Positions 25,422 to 33,338 are shown, numbered from the stretch's first letter. The stretch: DNA of 64,000 bases from Acholeplasmataceae bacterium (GCA_021108415.1 JAIOQX010000003.1:62001-126000); one strand, 5' to 3'. The notes: generated by a model not told the origin, from the sequence alone. Numbers and translations: made by a program.

Positions 25422-25660
25422 TCTAATTTAGTCTTATTTTTTTGTTTTTTCTCAGGAACTGGATCATATTTAGGTTTAAATAAAGGATTACATGTAAGTA
25501 CCCTCTTAGTTGTTAAAAATGAAGCTTTAACAAAATTAAAGCGTGTATATGCAGTTTTAGCATAAGCGCTACACGTTGGTGTATGTCTACACTTATGATT
25601 ACTGTTTGGAGATATCTCTTTTTGATACCATTCAATGAGTTTAATTGCGCGTTTATTCAT
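25415..25660 (-). CDS. yidD: Membrane protein insertion efficiency factor YidD
   Basis: An 81-residue protein with the YidD signature: an amphipathic N-terminus (AIKLIEWYQKEISP), CRHTPTCSAYAKTAYTRFNFVKASFLTTKRVLTCNPLF (~24-61) with the three conserved cysteines, then PKYDPVPEKKQKNK. YidD is a small membrane-associated helper of YidC-mediated insertion. It is encoded on the minus strand, convergent with the ATPase operon, and has its own promoter (TTAACA, 17 bp, TATAAT). The start is the ATG complementary to 25658-25660 behind GGTGAAAAT. Confidence 0.95.
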   Translation of the reverse strand: MNKRAIKLIEWYQKEISPNSNHKCRHTPTCSAYAKTAYTRFNFVKASFLTTKRVLTCNPLFKPKYDPVPEKKQKNKTKLDK

Positions 25661-25675
25661 ATTTTCACCATCTTT

Positions 25676-25704
25676 ATTATATCACTTCTTTATAATTATG
25701 TTAA
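25676..25704 (-). promoter_or_regulatory. Promoter of yidD
   Basis: On the minus strand: -35 TTAACA (25699-25704), 17-bp spacer, -10 TATAAT (25676-25681). Confidence 0.65.
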
Positions 25705-25716
25705 ATTTTCGATTTC

Positions 25717-25758
25717 ATAGGTTAACACCTATATTCTATATATTTTTTATGCTATAAT
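25717..25758 (+). promoter_or_regulatory. Promoter region of the EF-G-like gene with an inverted repeat near -35
   Basis: -10 TATAAT at 25753-25758. No good -35 is visible. A perfect inverted repeat ATAGGT-TAAC-ACCTAT (25717-25732) ends 20 bp upstream of the -10, next to the expected -35 place, and could be an operator; no regulator is recognised. Confidence 0.4.
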
Positions 25759-25797
25759 AAAAGTATAGAAACTGAAAACGATTACAGGAGGTAAAGG

Positions 25798-27855
25798 ATG
25801 AAAGAGTATACCACCAAAGAGATTCGCAACATAGCCATCTTAGGACACCAGGGAACTGGAAAAACTAGCATGTCAGAATCATTATTATATGTTTCTGGCG
25901 GCATTGAAAAGAAAGGTGAAGTTGAAAGAAAAAGCACTGTTTCTGATTATCTAGTTGAAGAACATCTTAAACAGACAAGTCTTTCTTTAAGTTTAGTTCC
26001 AGTTGAATGGAAGAACTATAAACTTAATTTCTTAGACGTACCTGGCAGCGATGAACTTGTAGGAGATTTAAATCAAGCTTTAGAAGTTGTAAAAGGCGCA
26101 ATCATTATGATTGATGCATCAAAGGGTGTTGAAGTTGGAACTGAGCGTGTTTGGAATGAAGTTAGAAAACGTCATATACCTGCAATTCTTTTTGTCAATA
26201 AAATGGACAAAGAAAATGTTAAGTTTGAAGAAGTTTTAGAAGAAATAAGAGAAAAATTAGGAAAGAAAGCTGTTCCTTTTGCATGGCCAATTGGGCATAA
26301 TGAAGATTTCGAAGGTTTCGTCAACGTAGTTGATATGAAAGCTAGACTTTATGATGGCAATTCATGTAAGGATGCAGAAATTTGGGAAGAAAAGCGACCT
26401 AAAGTTGACGAATTGCATAATTTGATCATTGAAAGTGTTGCAGAAACATCAGAAGAATTATTAGATTTATATTTATCTGGTGAAGAGATTCCAGATGAAA
26501 AAGTTAAACATACATTACATAAGAGTGTTATTCAAGGTGAATTAACACCAGTCATCGTTGGTAGTTCAACAAAAACAATTGGGATTGAAACATTATTAAA
26601 TATGCTAATTGATTACCTACCAGCACCAGATGAACTAGCACCATTAACCGCAATCGATCAAAAAACTAAAGAAGAAGTAACACGTTTAACACATGATGAT
26701 GAACCGTTTTCAGCATATGTTTATAAGACTGTTGTTGACCCTTTCTTAGGAACAATCAATTTAGTAAAAATAAATTCAGGTATCTTATCTTCTGGTCAAG
26801 AAGTATTGATATCAAATTCGCAACAACAAAAGAAAATATCAAATTTATCAGCAATTTGTGGAAAATCAATTATTGAACAATCAACTTTCCATGCTGGTGA
26901 TATGTGTGCAATTGCTAAAATGGATGGTATAGAAACTGGATTTACATTAACTGATCCAAAAAATGAAATTTTATATGAACCAGTAAAACAACCTACACCA
27001 GTTATTTATATAGCAGTACATCCAAAAAATAAAAATGATGAAGATAAAATTTCAATGGCACTTCATAGAATCAATGTTGAAGATCCAACATTTGAAATTT
27101 TAAGAAATAAAGAAACAGCACAATTGTTATTAGGCGGTCAAGGTATGACGCATTTAAACTATGTCCTTGAACGTATGAAAAACATGTTTAAAGTTGAAGT
27201 TGATATTGAAGATCAAAAGATTGTTTACCGTGAAACGATTAAAAAATTAGTTGAAGCTGAAGGTAAACACAAGAAACAATCTGGTGGTGCAGGTCAATTT
27301 GGACATGTTAAGATTCGTTTTGAGCCTTCTAAAGAGCTATTTGTATTTAAAGAAGAAGTTTTTGGTGGTTCAGTTCCACGTAATTACTATCCAGCAGTTG
27401 AAAAAGGTTTAATTGAAACTTTTGAACATGGTCCATTAGCAGGATTTCCTGTGATTAATGTTAAAGCAACTCTATATGACGGGTCATACCATCCAGTAGA
27501 TTCAAATGAATTATCATTTAAGCTTGCTGCATCTCTAGCTTTTAAAGATGCTGTTAAATCATGTTCACCAACTATATTAGAACCTGTTGTAAAAGTCGAA
27601 GTTACAGTCAAAGACCAATACGTTGGTGATGTAATGGGCGATATGAGCAAACGTAGAGGTCATGTTATTGGTATGAACCAAGTTGATGGATTCCAAGTCG
27701 TAGTTGCAGAAGTTCCTGAAGCTGAAATCGTATCATATGCAATTGATCTAAAAGCATTAACTCAAGGATCTGGTTCTTTCTCACGTGAATTTGTAAGATA
27801 TGACGAAGTTCCTTCACAATTAATAGATAAAATTGTAGAAGCATATAAAAAGTAA
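25798..27855 (+). CDS. EF-G-like translational GTPase (EF-G2 type)
   Basis: A 685-residue protein with the five-domain EF-G layout. G1 is GHQGTGKT (16-23) and not AHIDAGKT; G3 is DVPGSDE (80-86), so the catalytic His of DTPGH is replaced; G4 is NKMD (134-137). Domain IV carries GGAGQFGHVKIRFEP and KGLIETFEHGPLAGFPV, and domain V GDVMGDMSKRRGHVIGM. The altered G1/G3 motifs place it with the EF-G-like paralogues and not the main FusA; in other bacteria such paralogues act in recycling or in an unclear role, often with weak or no ribosome-stimulated hydrolysis. It starts at ATG 25798 behind AGGAGGTAAAGG. No EF-Tu or ribosomal protein gene is adjacent, which also argues against main FusA. Confidence 0.88.
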   Translation: MKEYTTKEIRNIAILGHQGTGKTSMSESLLYVSGGIEKKGEVERKSTVSDYLVEEHLKQTSLSLSLVPVEWKNYKLNFLDVPGSDELVGDLNQALEVVKGAIIMIDASKGVEVGTERVWNEVRKRHIPAILFVNKMDKENVKFEEVLEEIREKLGKKAVPFAWPIGHNEDFEGFVNVVDMKARLYDGNSCKDAEIWEEKRPKVDELHNLIIESVAETSEELLDLYLSGEEIPDEKVKHTLHKSVIQGELTPVIVGSSTKTIGIETLLNMLIDYLPAPDELAPLTAIDQKTKEEVTRLTHDDEPFSAYVYKTVVDPFLGTINLVKINSGILSSGQEVLISNSQQQKKISNLSAICGKSIIEQSTFHAGDMCAIAKMDGIETGFTLTDPKNEILYEPVKQPTPVIYIAVHPKNKNDEDKISMALHRINVEDPTFEILRNKETAQLLLGGQGMTHLNYVLERMKNMFKVEVDIEDQKIVYRETIKKLVEAEGKHKKQSGGAGQFGHVKIRFEPSKELFVFKEEVFGGSVPRNYYPAVEKGLIETFEHGPLAGFPVINVKATLYDGSYHPVDSNELSFKLAASLAFKDAVKSCSPTILEPVVKVEVTVKDQYVGDVMGDMSKRRGHVIGMNQVDGFQVVVAEVPEAEIVSYAIDLKALTQGSGSFSREFVRYDEVPSQLIDKIVEAYKK

Positions 27856-27861
27856 AACAGA

Positions 27862-27894
27862 CAAAGCCCGACTAACATTGTTTAGGAGGGCTTG
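27862..27894 (+). promoter_or_regulatory. Hairpin sequestering the ribosome-binding site of the next gene
   Basis: AAGCCC (27864-27869) pairs with GGGCTT (27888-27893); CTAA (27872-27875) pairs with TTAG (27882-27885) around a 6-nt loop; the two helices are joined by GA opposite GA (27870-27871, 27886-27887), a tandem G-A pair. The Shine-Dalgarno AGGAGG (27884-27889) is wholly inside the 3' arm and the ATG is at 27897. No T run follows, so it is not a terminator. Confidence 0.6.
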
Positions 27895-27896
27895 TT

Positions 27897-28283
27897 ATGT
27901 TTTGTGAGATATGTAAGAAGAAAATTACACAAAGAAGACATTTATTCAATATATTTAAAAGAAGTACACATCATATATGTGAACTATGTTATCAAAAGTA
28001 TCCGTTATTACCAAGAAGATCTACGATTCCAATTGGTGGAGGTGTGTTGATATGGAATAGTCTTATACAGACAAGTGATGAAATATCATCACTTGCACAT
28101 ATGTCTTTTTATAAACCATATATCATAGACTATATATTAAACTATAATTCAAATATTTTAATATTAGCAGATCATTTTGACTACAAAATGATGGAGATAT
28201 ATGATAATTTAAAGCTTGGAGACATATATTTAATAACATTGTATGATAAAATAAAACAAAAGGAGATTAACTATGAAATTTGA
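27897..28283 (+). CDS. Small protein with two Cys pairs (possible zinc finger), upstream of hpf
   Basis: A 128-residue protein whose N-terminus holds CEIC (C3, C6) and CELC (C28, C31), a spacing that suggests one zinc site, followed by a basic stretch and a C-terminal part without recognisable motifs. The N-terminal pattern recalls the zinc finger at the start of ComFC, and in Bacillus comFC lies upstream of the hpf-secA-prfB group; but the phosphoribosyltransferase-like domain of ComFC is not visible, so this could be a shortened relative or something unrelated. The start ATG 27897 is 8 bases from AGGAGG, which is buried in a hairpin. It overlaps hpf by 11 bases. Confidence 0.65.
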   Translation: MFCEICKKKITQRRHLFNIFKRSTHHICELCYQKYPLLPRRSTIPIGGGVLIWNSLIQTSDEISSLAHMSFYKPYIIDYILNYNSNILILADHFDYKMMEIYDNLKLGDIYLITLYDKIKQKEINYEI

Positions 28284-28824
28284 AATTTTAGGGAAAAATG
28301 GATTTGTTCCAACACCGGCTATTAAAGCATATGCTGAAAAGAGATATAGCAAAATTATATCCTTTTTCGGACCTGAAGTTGTTGATGAAATTAGAGTTGT
28401 CTGTAAAGTATATAAAGATCATCATAAGGTAGAAGTTAATGTGTTTGCCAAAAAGACAATCGTTAGAGCAGAAGTATCAGATAAGGATATGTATGCTGCA
28501 ATCGATAGAGCAAATGATAAATTGATTTCACAAATAAGAAGACATAAAGATAAATTAAAGAATCATCTTGAAAAAGAAGGAATTAAACAAGCATATTCAA
28601 CAGAGTTTGATGCAGAAAGTTTAGAAAAAGATATTTTAGCTGCACAACTTGTTAAAAATAAGAAAATAGATCTACAACCAATGACATCAGAAGAAGCTAT
28701 CGCTGCTATGGAATTATCTGGACATGGATTTTATGTATTTCTTGATAAAGAAACAAGAAAGACAAACGTAGTTTATCGAAGAGATGATGGAGATTATGCA
28801 GTCATAGAGACACAACCTATTTAA
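28273..28824 (+). CDS. hpf: Ribosome hibernation promoting factor, long form
   Basis: A 183-residue protein with an N-terminal HPF/RaiA domain (FEILGKNGFVPTPAIKAYAEKRYSKI, ~3-28; the basic DRANDKLISQIRRHKDKLKNH helix, ~77-97) and a C-terminal dimerisation domain (MTSEEAIAAMELSGHGFYVFLDKETRKTNVVYRRDDGDYAVIETQPI). The long form joins two 70S ribosomes into inactive 100S dimers in stationary phase. It starts at ATG 28273 behind AAAAGGAGATTAACT, overlapping the preceding gene by 11 bases, and ends at a strong terminator. Confidence 0.96.
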   Translation: MKFEILGKNGFVPTPAIKAYAEKRYSKIISFFGPEVVDEIRVVCKVYKDHHKVEVNVFAKKTIVRAEVSDKDMYAAIDRANDKLISQIRRHKDKLKNHLEKEGIKQAYSTEFDAESLEKDILAAQLVKNKKIDLQPMTSEEAIAAMELSGHGFYVFLDKETRKTNVVYRRDDGDYAVIETQPI

Positions 28825-28850
28825 GGAAGCGAAAGCTTCCTTTTTTTTTT
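28825..28850 (+). terminator. Intrinsic terminator of hpf
   Basis: GGAAGC (28825-28830), GAAA tetraloop, GCTTCC (28835-28840), then ten T. The stem begins directly after the TAA stop (28822-28824). Confidence 0.95.
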
Positions 28851-28885
28851 GAAATCGTTTTTATGAGTAAAAATGCTTGATAACC

Positions 28886-28913
28886 TTGTAATTTCATTAT
28901 AGAAGAGTATAAT
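28886..28913 (+). promoter_or_regulatory. Promoter of the cation antiporter gene
   Basis: -35 TTGTAA (28886-28891), 16-bp spacer, -10 TATAAT (28908-28913). It places the transcript start near 28920, giving a leader of about 63 nt. Confidence 0.7.
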
Positions 28914-28972
28914 GATAGAGGTTAATCGCCCAAAAAGTGCCGATAGAGCATAATCGTATTCGTTTTAAGGAG
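28914..28972 (+). promoter_or_regulatory. Structured leader of the antiporter gene, candidate ion-responsive RNA
   Basis: The short leader contains GATAGAGGTTAATCG (28914-28928) and a near copy GATAGAGCATAATCG (28942-28956) around CCCAAAAAGTGCC. CGAT (28941-28944) can pair with ATCG either upstream (28925-28928) or downstream (28953-28956), giving two exclusive folds, the second ending 10 bases before AAGGAG (28967-28972). Size (~50 nt) and the KefB-type gene behind it would suit a small ion riboswitch such as the Na+-I (DUF1646) class, but I cannot confirm the consensus. Confidence 0.4.
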
Positions 28973-28982
28973 ATGAATTTAC

Positions 28983-30236
28983 ATGGATATTTATATATTT
29001 TTATTTTATTTAGCAATTACATTATTATCAGGTTTTATTTTCGGAAAACTTGCAGAACTTATAAAAGTACCTGAAATTACAGGTTACATTGTTGCAGGTG
29101 TTCTCTTAGGACCTTCTGTATTTAATATTGTTGGAGTTGATGCAGTAAACAGCTTTGATGTCATTACGAACTTTGTATTAGGGATTATTGCATATCAAAT
29201 TGGTACTGAGTTATGGATGCCAAAAGTAAAGAAAAGTGGAAAGTCTATCTTAACAATTACTTCAGTTCAAGCGATTGCTACAGCAGTTATTGTATTTGCG
29301 TTCATCTATTGGTTAGATGGTAGATTATGGTTAGCATTAACTCTATCTGCTATTGCGACAGCAACAGCACCAGCACCAATCATGGTTATCGTTAAGAAAT
29401 TAAAAGCAAAAGGACCCGTTACTGATACAGTTATACCGGTCGTTGGAATTGATGATATGTTTGGGGTTATTATCTTTGGATTGTTCACCTCAATTGCAGT
29501 TGCAACCCTTGGTACAGAAAGTTTAAGTATTCACACAGCATTAATTGAACCACTTATTGAAGTTGTTTTATCAGTTGCTGTTGGTGGAGCATTTGGGTTA
29601 ATACTTGGTGCGGTTTCTAAATTCTTTGTGCATAAACTACCTAAAAAAGAAAAATATATTGCATATCTTGTGTTCTCATTATCTAGTGTGTTACTTGCAG
29701 TATTTATTGCACACACTTATCACTTATCAATGATTTTAACACCAATGCTTATTGGATTGGTATTTACAAACTTTATTAAAAAAGAACCATTTGAAATTCA
29801 AGGCGCAGCATTATCTAATTTCAGTGGACCATTAATTATAGCATTCTTTACCTTAGCAGGTGCACAACTATCATTATCAGTTTTAAAAAGTGCAGGACTA
29901 GTTGCAGTTTTATATATTGTGTTTAGATCAATCGGTAAAATTGGTGGTGCATATCTTGGAGCTAGCATGGCTAAATCTCCAAAAGTTGTAAAAAATGCAA
30001 CCGGATTTTGTCTCTTGTCTCAAGGTGGGGTTGAAATTGGGATGTTAGTTGCGGTATCGTCAATATTCCCATATGAACAAGCAATCTTTATTAAAACTGT
30101 TGTTTTGGCGGGCATCTTATTCTTTGAAATTGTTGGACCAATCGTCTTTAAATATACAATTGAAAAAGTTGGGGAGTCAAGAGAAGCTCAAGGACACGTG
30201 ATCACAGATGTTTCACAACTTGCGGATTCGAAATAG
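28983..30236 (+). CDS. Cation:proton antiporter (CPA2/KefB-like)
   Basis: A 417-residue protein with about 12-13 membrane helices and the Na+/H+ exchanger fold: GFIFGKLAELIKVPEITGYIVAGVLLGPSVFNI (~17-49) and the VVGIDDMFGVIIFGLF segment (~154-169) with the acidic ion-binding residues in the sixth helix, matching the ND/D-type motif of CPA2 carriers. It lacks the C-terminal nucleotide-binding (TrkA-N) domain of full KefB/KefC. It probably extrudes Na+ or K+ in exchange for protons. It has its own promoter and a structured leader, starts at ATG 28983 and ends at a bidirectional terminator shared with sodA. Confidence 0.9.
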   Translation: MDIYIFLFYLAITLLSGFIFGKLAELIKVPEITGYIVAGVLLGPSVFNIVGVDAVNSFDVITNFVLGIIAYQIGTELWMPKVKKSGKSILTITSVQAIATAVIVFAFIYWLDGRLWLALTLSAIATATAPAPIMVIVKKLKAKGPVTDTVIPVVGIDDMFGVIIFGLFTSIAVATLGTESLSIHTALIEPLIEVVLSVAVGGAFGLILGAVSKFFVHKLPKKEKYIAYLVFSLSSVLLAVFIAHTYHLSMILTPMLIGLVFTNFIKKEPFEIQGAALSNFSGPLIIAFFTLAGAQLSLSVLKSAGLVAVLYIVFRSIGKIGGAYLGASMAKSPKVVKNATGFCLLSQGGVEIGMLVAVSSIFPYEQAIFIKTVVLAGILFFEIVGPIVFKYTIEKVGESREAQGHVITDVSQLADSK

Positions 30237-30251
30237 AAAATATGAAATAAT

Positions 30252-30285
30252 AAAAAAGCCAGTCAATTGACTGGCTTTGTTTTTA
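30252..30285. terminator. Bidirectional terminator between the antiporter gene and sodA
   Basis: Perfect palindrome AAAGCCAGTC-AATT-GACTGGCTTT (30255-30278) with A run before and T run after, so it can end both converging transcripts. Confidence 0.93.
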
Positions 30286-30296
30286 AACTAAATTGA

Positions 30297-30899
30297 TTAA
30301 AGTGCTTCTTCGTATAAAGCAGCTACTTTATCCCAATTAACTACATTAAAGAATGCAGAAATATAATCAGGACGACGGTTTTGATAATTTAGATAGTATG
30401 CATGTTCCCATACATCTAAAGCAAGTACTGGAGTACCTTGTGCTAATGGTGTATCTTGGTTTGGTGTTGAAACAACTTTTAAACCTTCTGGTGTGACAAT
30501 TAGCCAAGCCCAACCAGATCCGAAACGAGTTGCTGCTGCATTTGCAAATGCTTCTTTAAATGCATCAAATGAGCCAAATGCTGAATCAATAGCTTTTCCT
30601 AACTTTCCACTAGGTTTTTGACCATTGTTTACTTTTAAGATAGACCAGAATAATCTGTGGTTAAAAAATCCACCACCATTGTTTTGTACAGCACCTCTGA
30701 TATCTTGTGGGACTAAAGTTAAATCAGCTAGTAAAGTTTCAAGTGGTGTATTTAGTTCAGGATGACTTTCTAAAGCCGCATTTAATTTATTAGTATAGCC
30801 TTGATGATGCTTTGTATAATGGATTTCCATTGTTCTTGCATCGATAAATGGTTCTAATGCATCGTATGCATAAGTTAATTTAGGTAATTCAAATTTCAT
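30297..30899 (-). CDS. sodA: Superoxide dismutase, Mn/Fe type
   Basis: A 200-residue Fe/Mn superoxide dismutase that converts superoxide to peroxide and oxygen. The metal ligands are His27 (EIHYTKHH), His81 (FFNHRLFW), Asp161 and His165 (DVWEHAYY). The glycine-rich NNGGGFFNH and the NQDTPL segment (146-151) point to the manganese-preferring group, although the usual GGHxNH reads GGFFNH. It is cytoplasmic with no signal. It is encoded alone on the minus strand with a promoter (TTGAAA, 17 bp, TAATAT) and a ribosome site AGGAGGAATTA before the ATG at 30899. Confidence 0.97.
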   Translation of the reverse strand: MKFELPKLTYAYDALEPFIDARTMEIHYTKHHQGYTNKLNAALESHPELNTPLETLLADLTLVPQDIRGAVQNNGGGFFNHRLFWSILKVNNGQKPSGKLGKAIDSAFGSFDAFKEAFANAAATRFGSGWAWLIVTPEGLKVVSTPNQDTPLAQGTPVLALDVWEHAYYLNYQNRRPDYISAFFNVVNWDKVAALYEEAL

Positions 30900-30925
30900 A
30901 ATTAATTCCTCCTATTTATATCTTC

Positions 30926-30954
30926 ATATTACATCAAATCAGTTGCGTTTTCAA
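30926..30954 (-). promoter_or_regulatory. Promoter of sodA
   Basis: On the minus strand: -35 TTGAAA (30949-30954), 17-bp spacer, -10 TAATAT (30926-30931). Confidence 0.6.
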
Positions 30955-31002
30955 ATCATATGCATATATTTTATTTAAAAATTGTATAATATGTAATTAA
31001 AT

Positions 31003-32568
31003 TTATTTTAAATAACTATTAACTTTTTCTTGGTCAATATCAATGTACATTGTTTTCTGATTCTTGATGATGACTTTATATCCAGGAACTCTAGGTATTT
31101 TCTTGAGATTTTTCACTAAAGTATAGTCGACAGGGATGCTTGATGATAGTTTTAAACTTGAATAATGAGCTGCTAGCATACATGCTTTTCTCAAGACATG
31201 TTCGTTAAGATTTTTGGTTTTTACGATGACATGTGATCCGGGTGCATCTTTAACATGAAAGAAATAATCCTCAGGTTTAGCCATGACATGAGTAACGTAT
31301 TCATTTTGAATATTATTTTTTCCAACTAAATATGTAGCTTGATCATCGGTAATTGATAAAAAATTAGGAATTGATTTTTGTTTTTTATTTGTATTTTTCA
31401 TTTGTATATTTGATTTATAACCATAAGCAATAAGCTCTTGTTCCAAATCATTGATGTCAATCTTAGCAGATATGTCTATATATGTTTTATAGTTGTTAAA
31501 CAGGTCTATTAATAAATTGTTTTGTTTGAGCTGTTGTTCAATGTGAGTTAAACCTCGTTTTGCTTTGTGATAGAGTTTATAAAAGTATTGTGCGTTTTCA
31601 TTTAAAGTTAAGTGCTCATCTAAAATAATATGCATGCCATATACTTCTATATCTTTAGCCTTTGAATGCAAATCAAGACCACTTTGATAAATATAATCTG
31701 CTTTATCTTTGGAAAGAAGTAATTCTTTTGAATGGATTAAAGATAGGGTGAGTTGTTCTTTTTTTCGAACTAATTTTTTTAAATATTTTTCAATAAATAT
31801 TTCATATTTTTGTTTAAACTGTTTGTCTTCAATAGTGTGATCATCTAATAGTTCAGACAAAGTTGGATACACCTTTTTCTTATGATTTTTCAAAAAAATA
31901 TCCATGAAGTATCCATTTTGAGTTTCCAAATCTTTAGTTGGTATGACTTTAAGATCAGAAATTTGCAATTGATCAGAAAAGATATGTTTTGCTAGTTTTA
32001 ATGAAATACCCATATACATGCTAGTCATCATCTTAGGACTATCTAGTGTTGAATAATCAATAACATCAAATGTTTTTTTATTTGATGGGAAAAATTCAAA
32101 GTTTGCACCTGGAATTAACTGTCTTCCAGATTCGAAAAACATTTTTTTATATGAGTCAATTAAAACAGAATCTTTAACTAAGAGAAGATTTGCATGTTTT
32201 CCCATTGCTTCAAAGATCAATCTTTTTAGAATAGGTCCATCTATAAAATCAAAAACTGTAAAATCAAAAATCATGACTCTATCTGTTTGATGTTGAGTAA
32301 TTGATTCTAGAATACCTCCTTCGAGTTGTTTTTTTAAAGTCAACAAAAACTGAGAAGTTGTAGTTGAAGATAAATCCTTATTTGAAATATAACTTGAAAA
32401 ACTACTTGGATCTAAATCAATTACGCATTTTTGTTTTCTACCTTTATGATAAAATTGCATTACAAAAACTTTCTCGGTAGATAAAAAGATTTTTTCTAAT
32501 CGAGATTTTTCTAAATTTGTGTTTAGTTCATTTACTAAATGTTTGATAAATACGCCATCTATGATCAT
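31003..32568 (-). CDS. rqcH: RqcH, NFACT-family ribosome quality control protein
   Basis: A 521-residue protein of the NEMF/Tae2/Rqc2 family, formerly called fibronectin-binding protein. The NFACT-N domain opens with MIIDGVFIKHLVNELN and contains TDRVMIFDF with the conserved Asp96-Arg97 pair needed for Ala-tail synthesis in RqcH; a central coiled coil (~250-360) follows; the NFACT-R domain contains DYFFHVKDAPGSHVIVKTKN (~437-456). RqcH binds stalled 50S-peptidyl-tRNA complexes and recruits tRNA-Ala to add a degradation tail. It is slightly shorter than the ~570-residue Bacillus protein. It is on the minus strand, starting at ATG complementary to 32566-32568 behind GAGGTGTATGT, divergent from gmk. 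Confidence 0.94.
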   Translation of the reverse strand: MIIDGVFIKHLVNELNTNLEKSRLEKIFLSTEKVFVMQFYHKGRKQKCVIDLDPSSFSSYISNKDLSSTTTSQFLLTLKKQLEGGILESITQHQTDRVMIFDFTVFDFIDGPILKRLIFEAMGKHANLLLVKDSVLIDSYKKMFFESGRQLIPGANFEFFPSNKKTFDVIDYSTLDSPKMMTSMYMGISLKLAKHIFSDQLQISDLKVIPTKDLETQNGYFMDIFLKNHKKKVYPTLSELLDDHTIEDKQFKQKYEIFIEKYLKKLVRKKEQLTLSLIHSKELLLSKDKADYIYQSGLDLHSKAKDIEVYGMHIILDEHLTLNENAQYFYKLYHKAKRGLTHIEQQLKQNNLLIDLFNNYKTYIDISAKIDINDLEQELIAYGYKSNIQMKNTNKKQKSIPNFLSITDDQATYLVGKNNIQNEYVTHVMAKPEDYFFHVKDAPGSHVIVKTKNLNEHVLRKACMLAAHYSSLKLSSSIPVDYTLVKNLKKIPRVPGYKVIIKNQKTMYIDIDQEKVNSYLK

Positions 32569-32644
32569 ACATACACCTCTAGTCTATTTTAACATTAAAT
32601 AATCAATTGAAAACGTTCTTTTTAAATAAAGTCTATGCTTTGGC

Positions 32645-32673
32645 TTTACTTAAGTCATTATATCATATATAAT
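32645..32673 (+). promoter_or_regulatory. Promoter of gmk-rpoZ
   Basis: -35-like TTTACT (32645-32650), 17-bp spacer, -10 TATAAT (32668-32673), 29 bases before the gmk ATG. Confidence 0.6.
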
Positions 32674-32702
32674 AAAGGGTAATATGAAACAAGGAGGCGC
32701 TT

Positions 32703-33338
32703 ATGAAACTCAATGAACGTGGATTGTTAGTTGTCCTTTCTGGACCATCTGGCGTAGGTAAAGGTACAGTTAGAAAAGCTTTGTTTCAAATGCCAAATCA
32801 TGATCTCGTTTACTCAGTATCTATGACGACAAGACCTCCAAGAGCGGGTGAAGTTGATGGCGTTGACTATTACTTTGTTTCTAAAGAAGAATTTAAAAAA
32901 AGGATTCAAGAAAATCGCTTTTTAGAATGGGCAGAGTTTGTAGGTCAGTACTATGGTACACCAAAAGATAAAATTGAAGAACAGCTTGATAGAGGTAAAG
33001 AAGTTGTATTAGAGATTGAAGTTGAAGGTGCACTACAAGTGCGAAAACAAATGAAGGATGCAGTTTTTATCTTCCTAGTACCACCTGGAAAGAAAGCATT
33101 ATATGATCGTTTAAAGAATAGAGGGACAGAAGCTTTGGAAGTTGTCCAACAAAGAATGGCAAAAGCAGAATCTGAATTTTTGCTTGCGCATAAATATGAT
33201 TACATTGTTGTAAATGATGAAGTGAATAACGCTGCAGATAGAGTTATGGCAATTATTCGTGCAGAGCACGCTAAAACTGAAAGAACAATTCATAATTATT
33301 TGAAGATGATAGGAGAAAAATTAAATGCAAAAGAATAA
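32703..33338 (+). CDS. gmk: Guanylate kinase
   Basis: A 211-residue enzyme phosphorylating GMP to GDP with ATP. The P-loop is LSGPSGVGKGTVRKAL (~12-27); the GMP-binding segment is SVSMTTRPPRAGEVDGVDYYFVS (~39-61); FLEWAEFVGQYYGTP (~74-88) and LEIEVEGALQVRK (~100-112) are also typical. The length is normal. The start is ATG 32703 behind AAGGAGGCGCTT. It overlaps rpoZ by 14 bases, the same gmk-rpoZ pairing seen in Firmicutes. Confidence 0.97.
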   Translation: MKLNERGLLVVLSGPSGVGKGTVRKALFQMPNHDLVYSVSMTTRPPRAGEVDGVDYYFVSKEEFKKRIQENRFLEWAEFVGQYYGTPKDKIEEQLDRGKEVVLEIEVEGALQVRKQMKDAVFIFLVPPGKKALYDRLKNRGTEALEVVQQRMAKAESEFLLAHKYDYIVVNDEVNNAADRVMAIIRAEHAKTERTIHNYLKMIGEKLNAKE

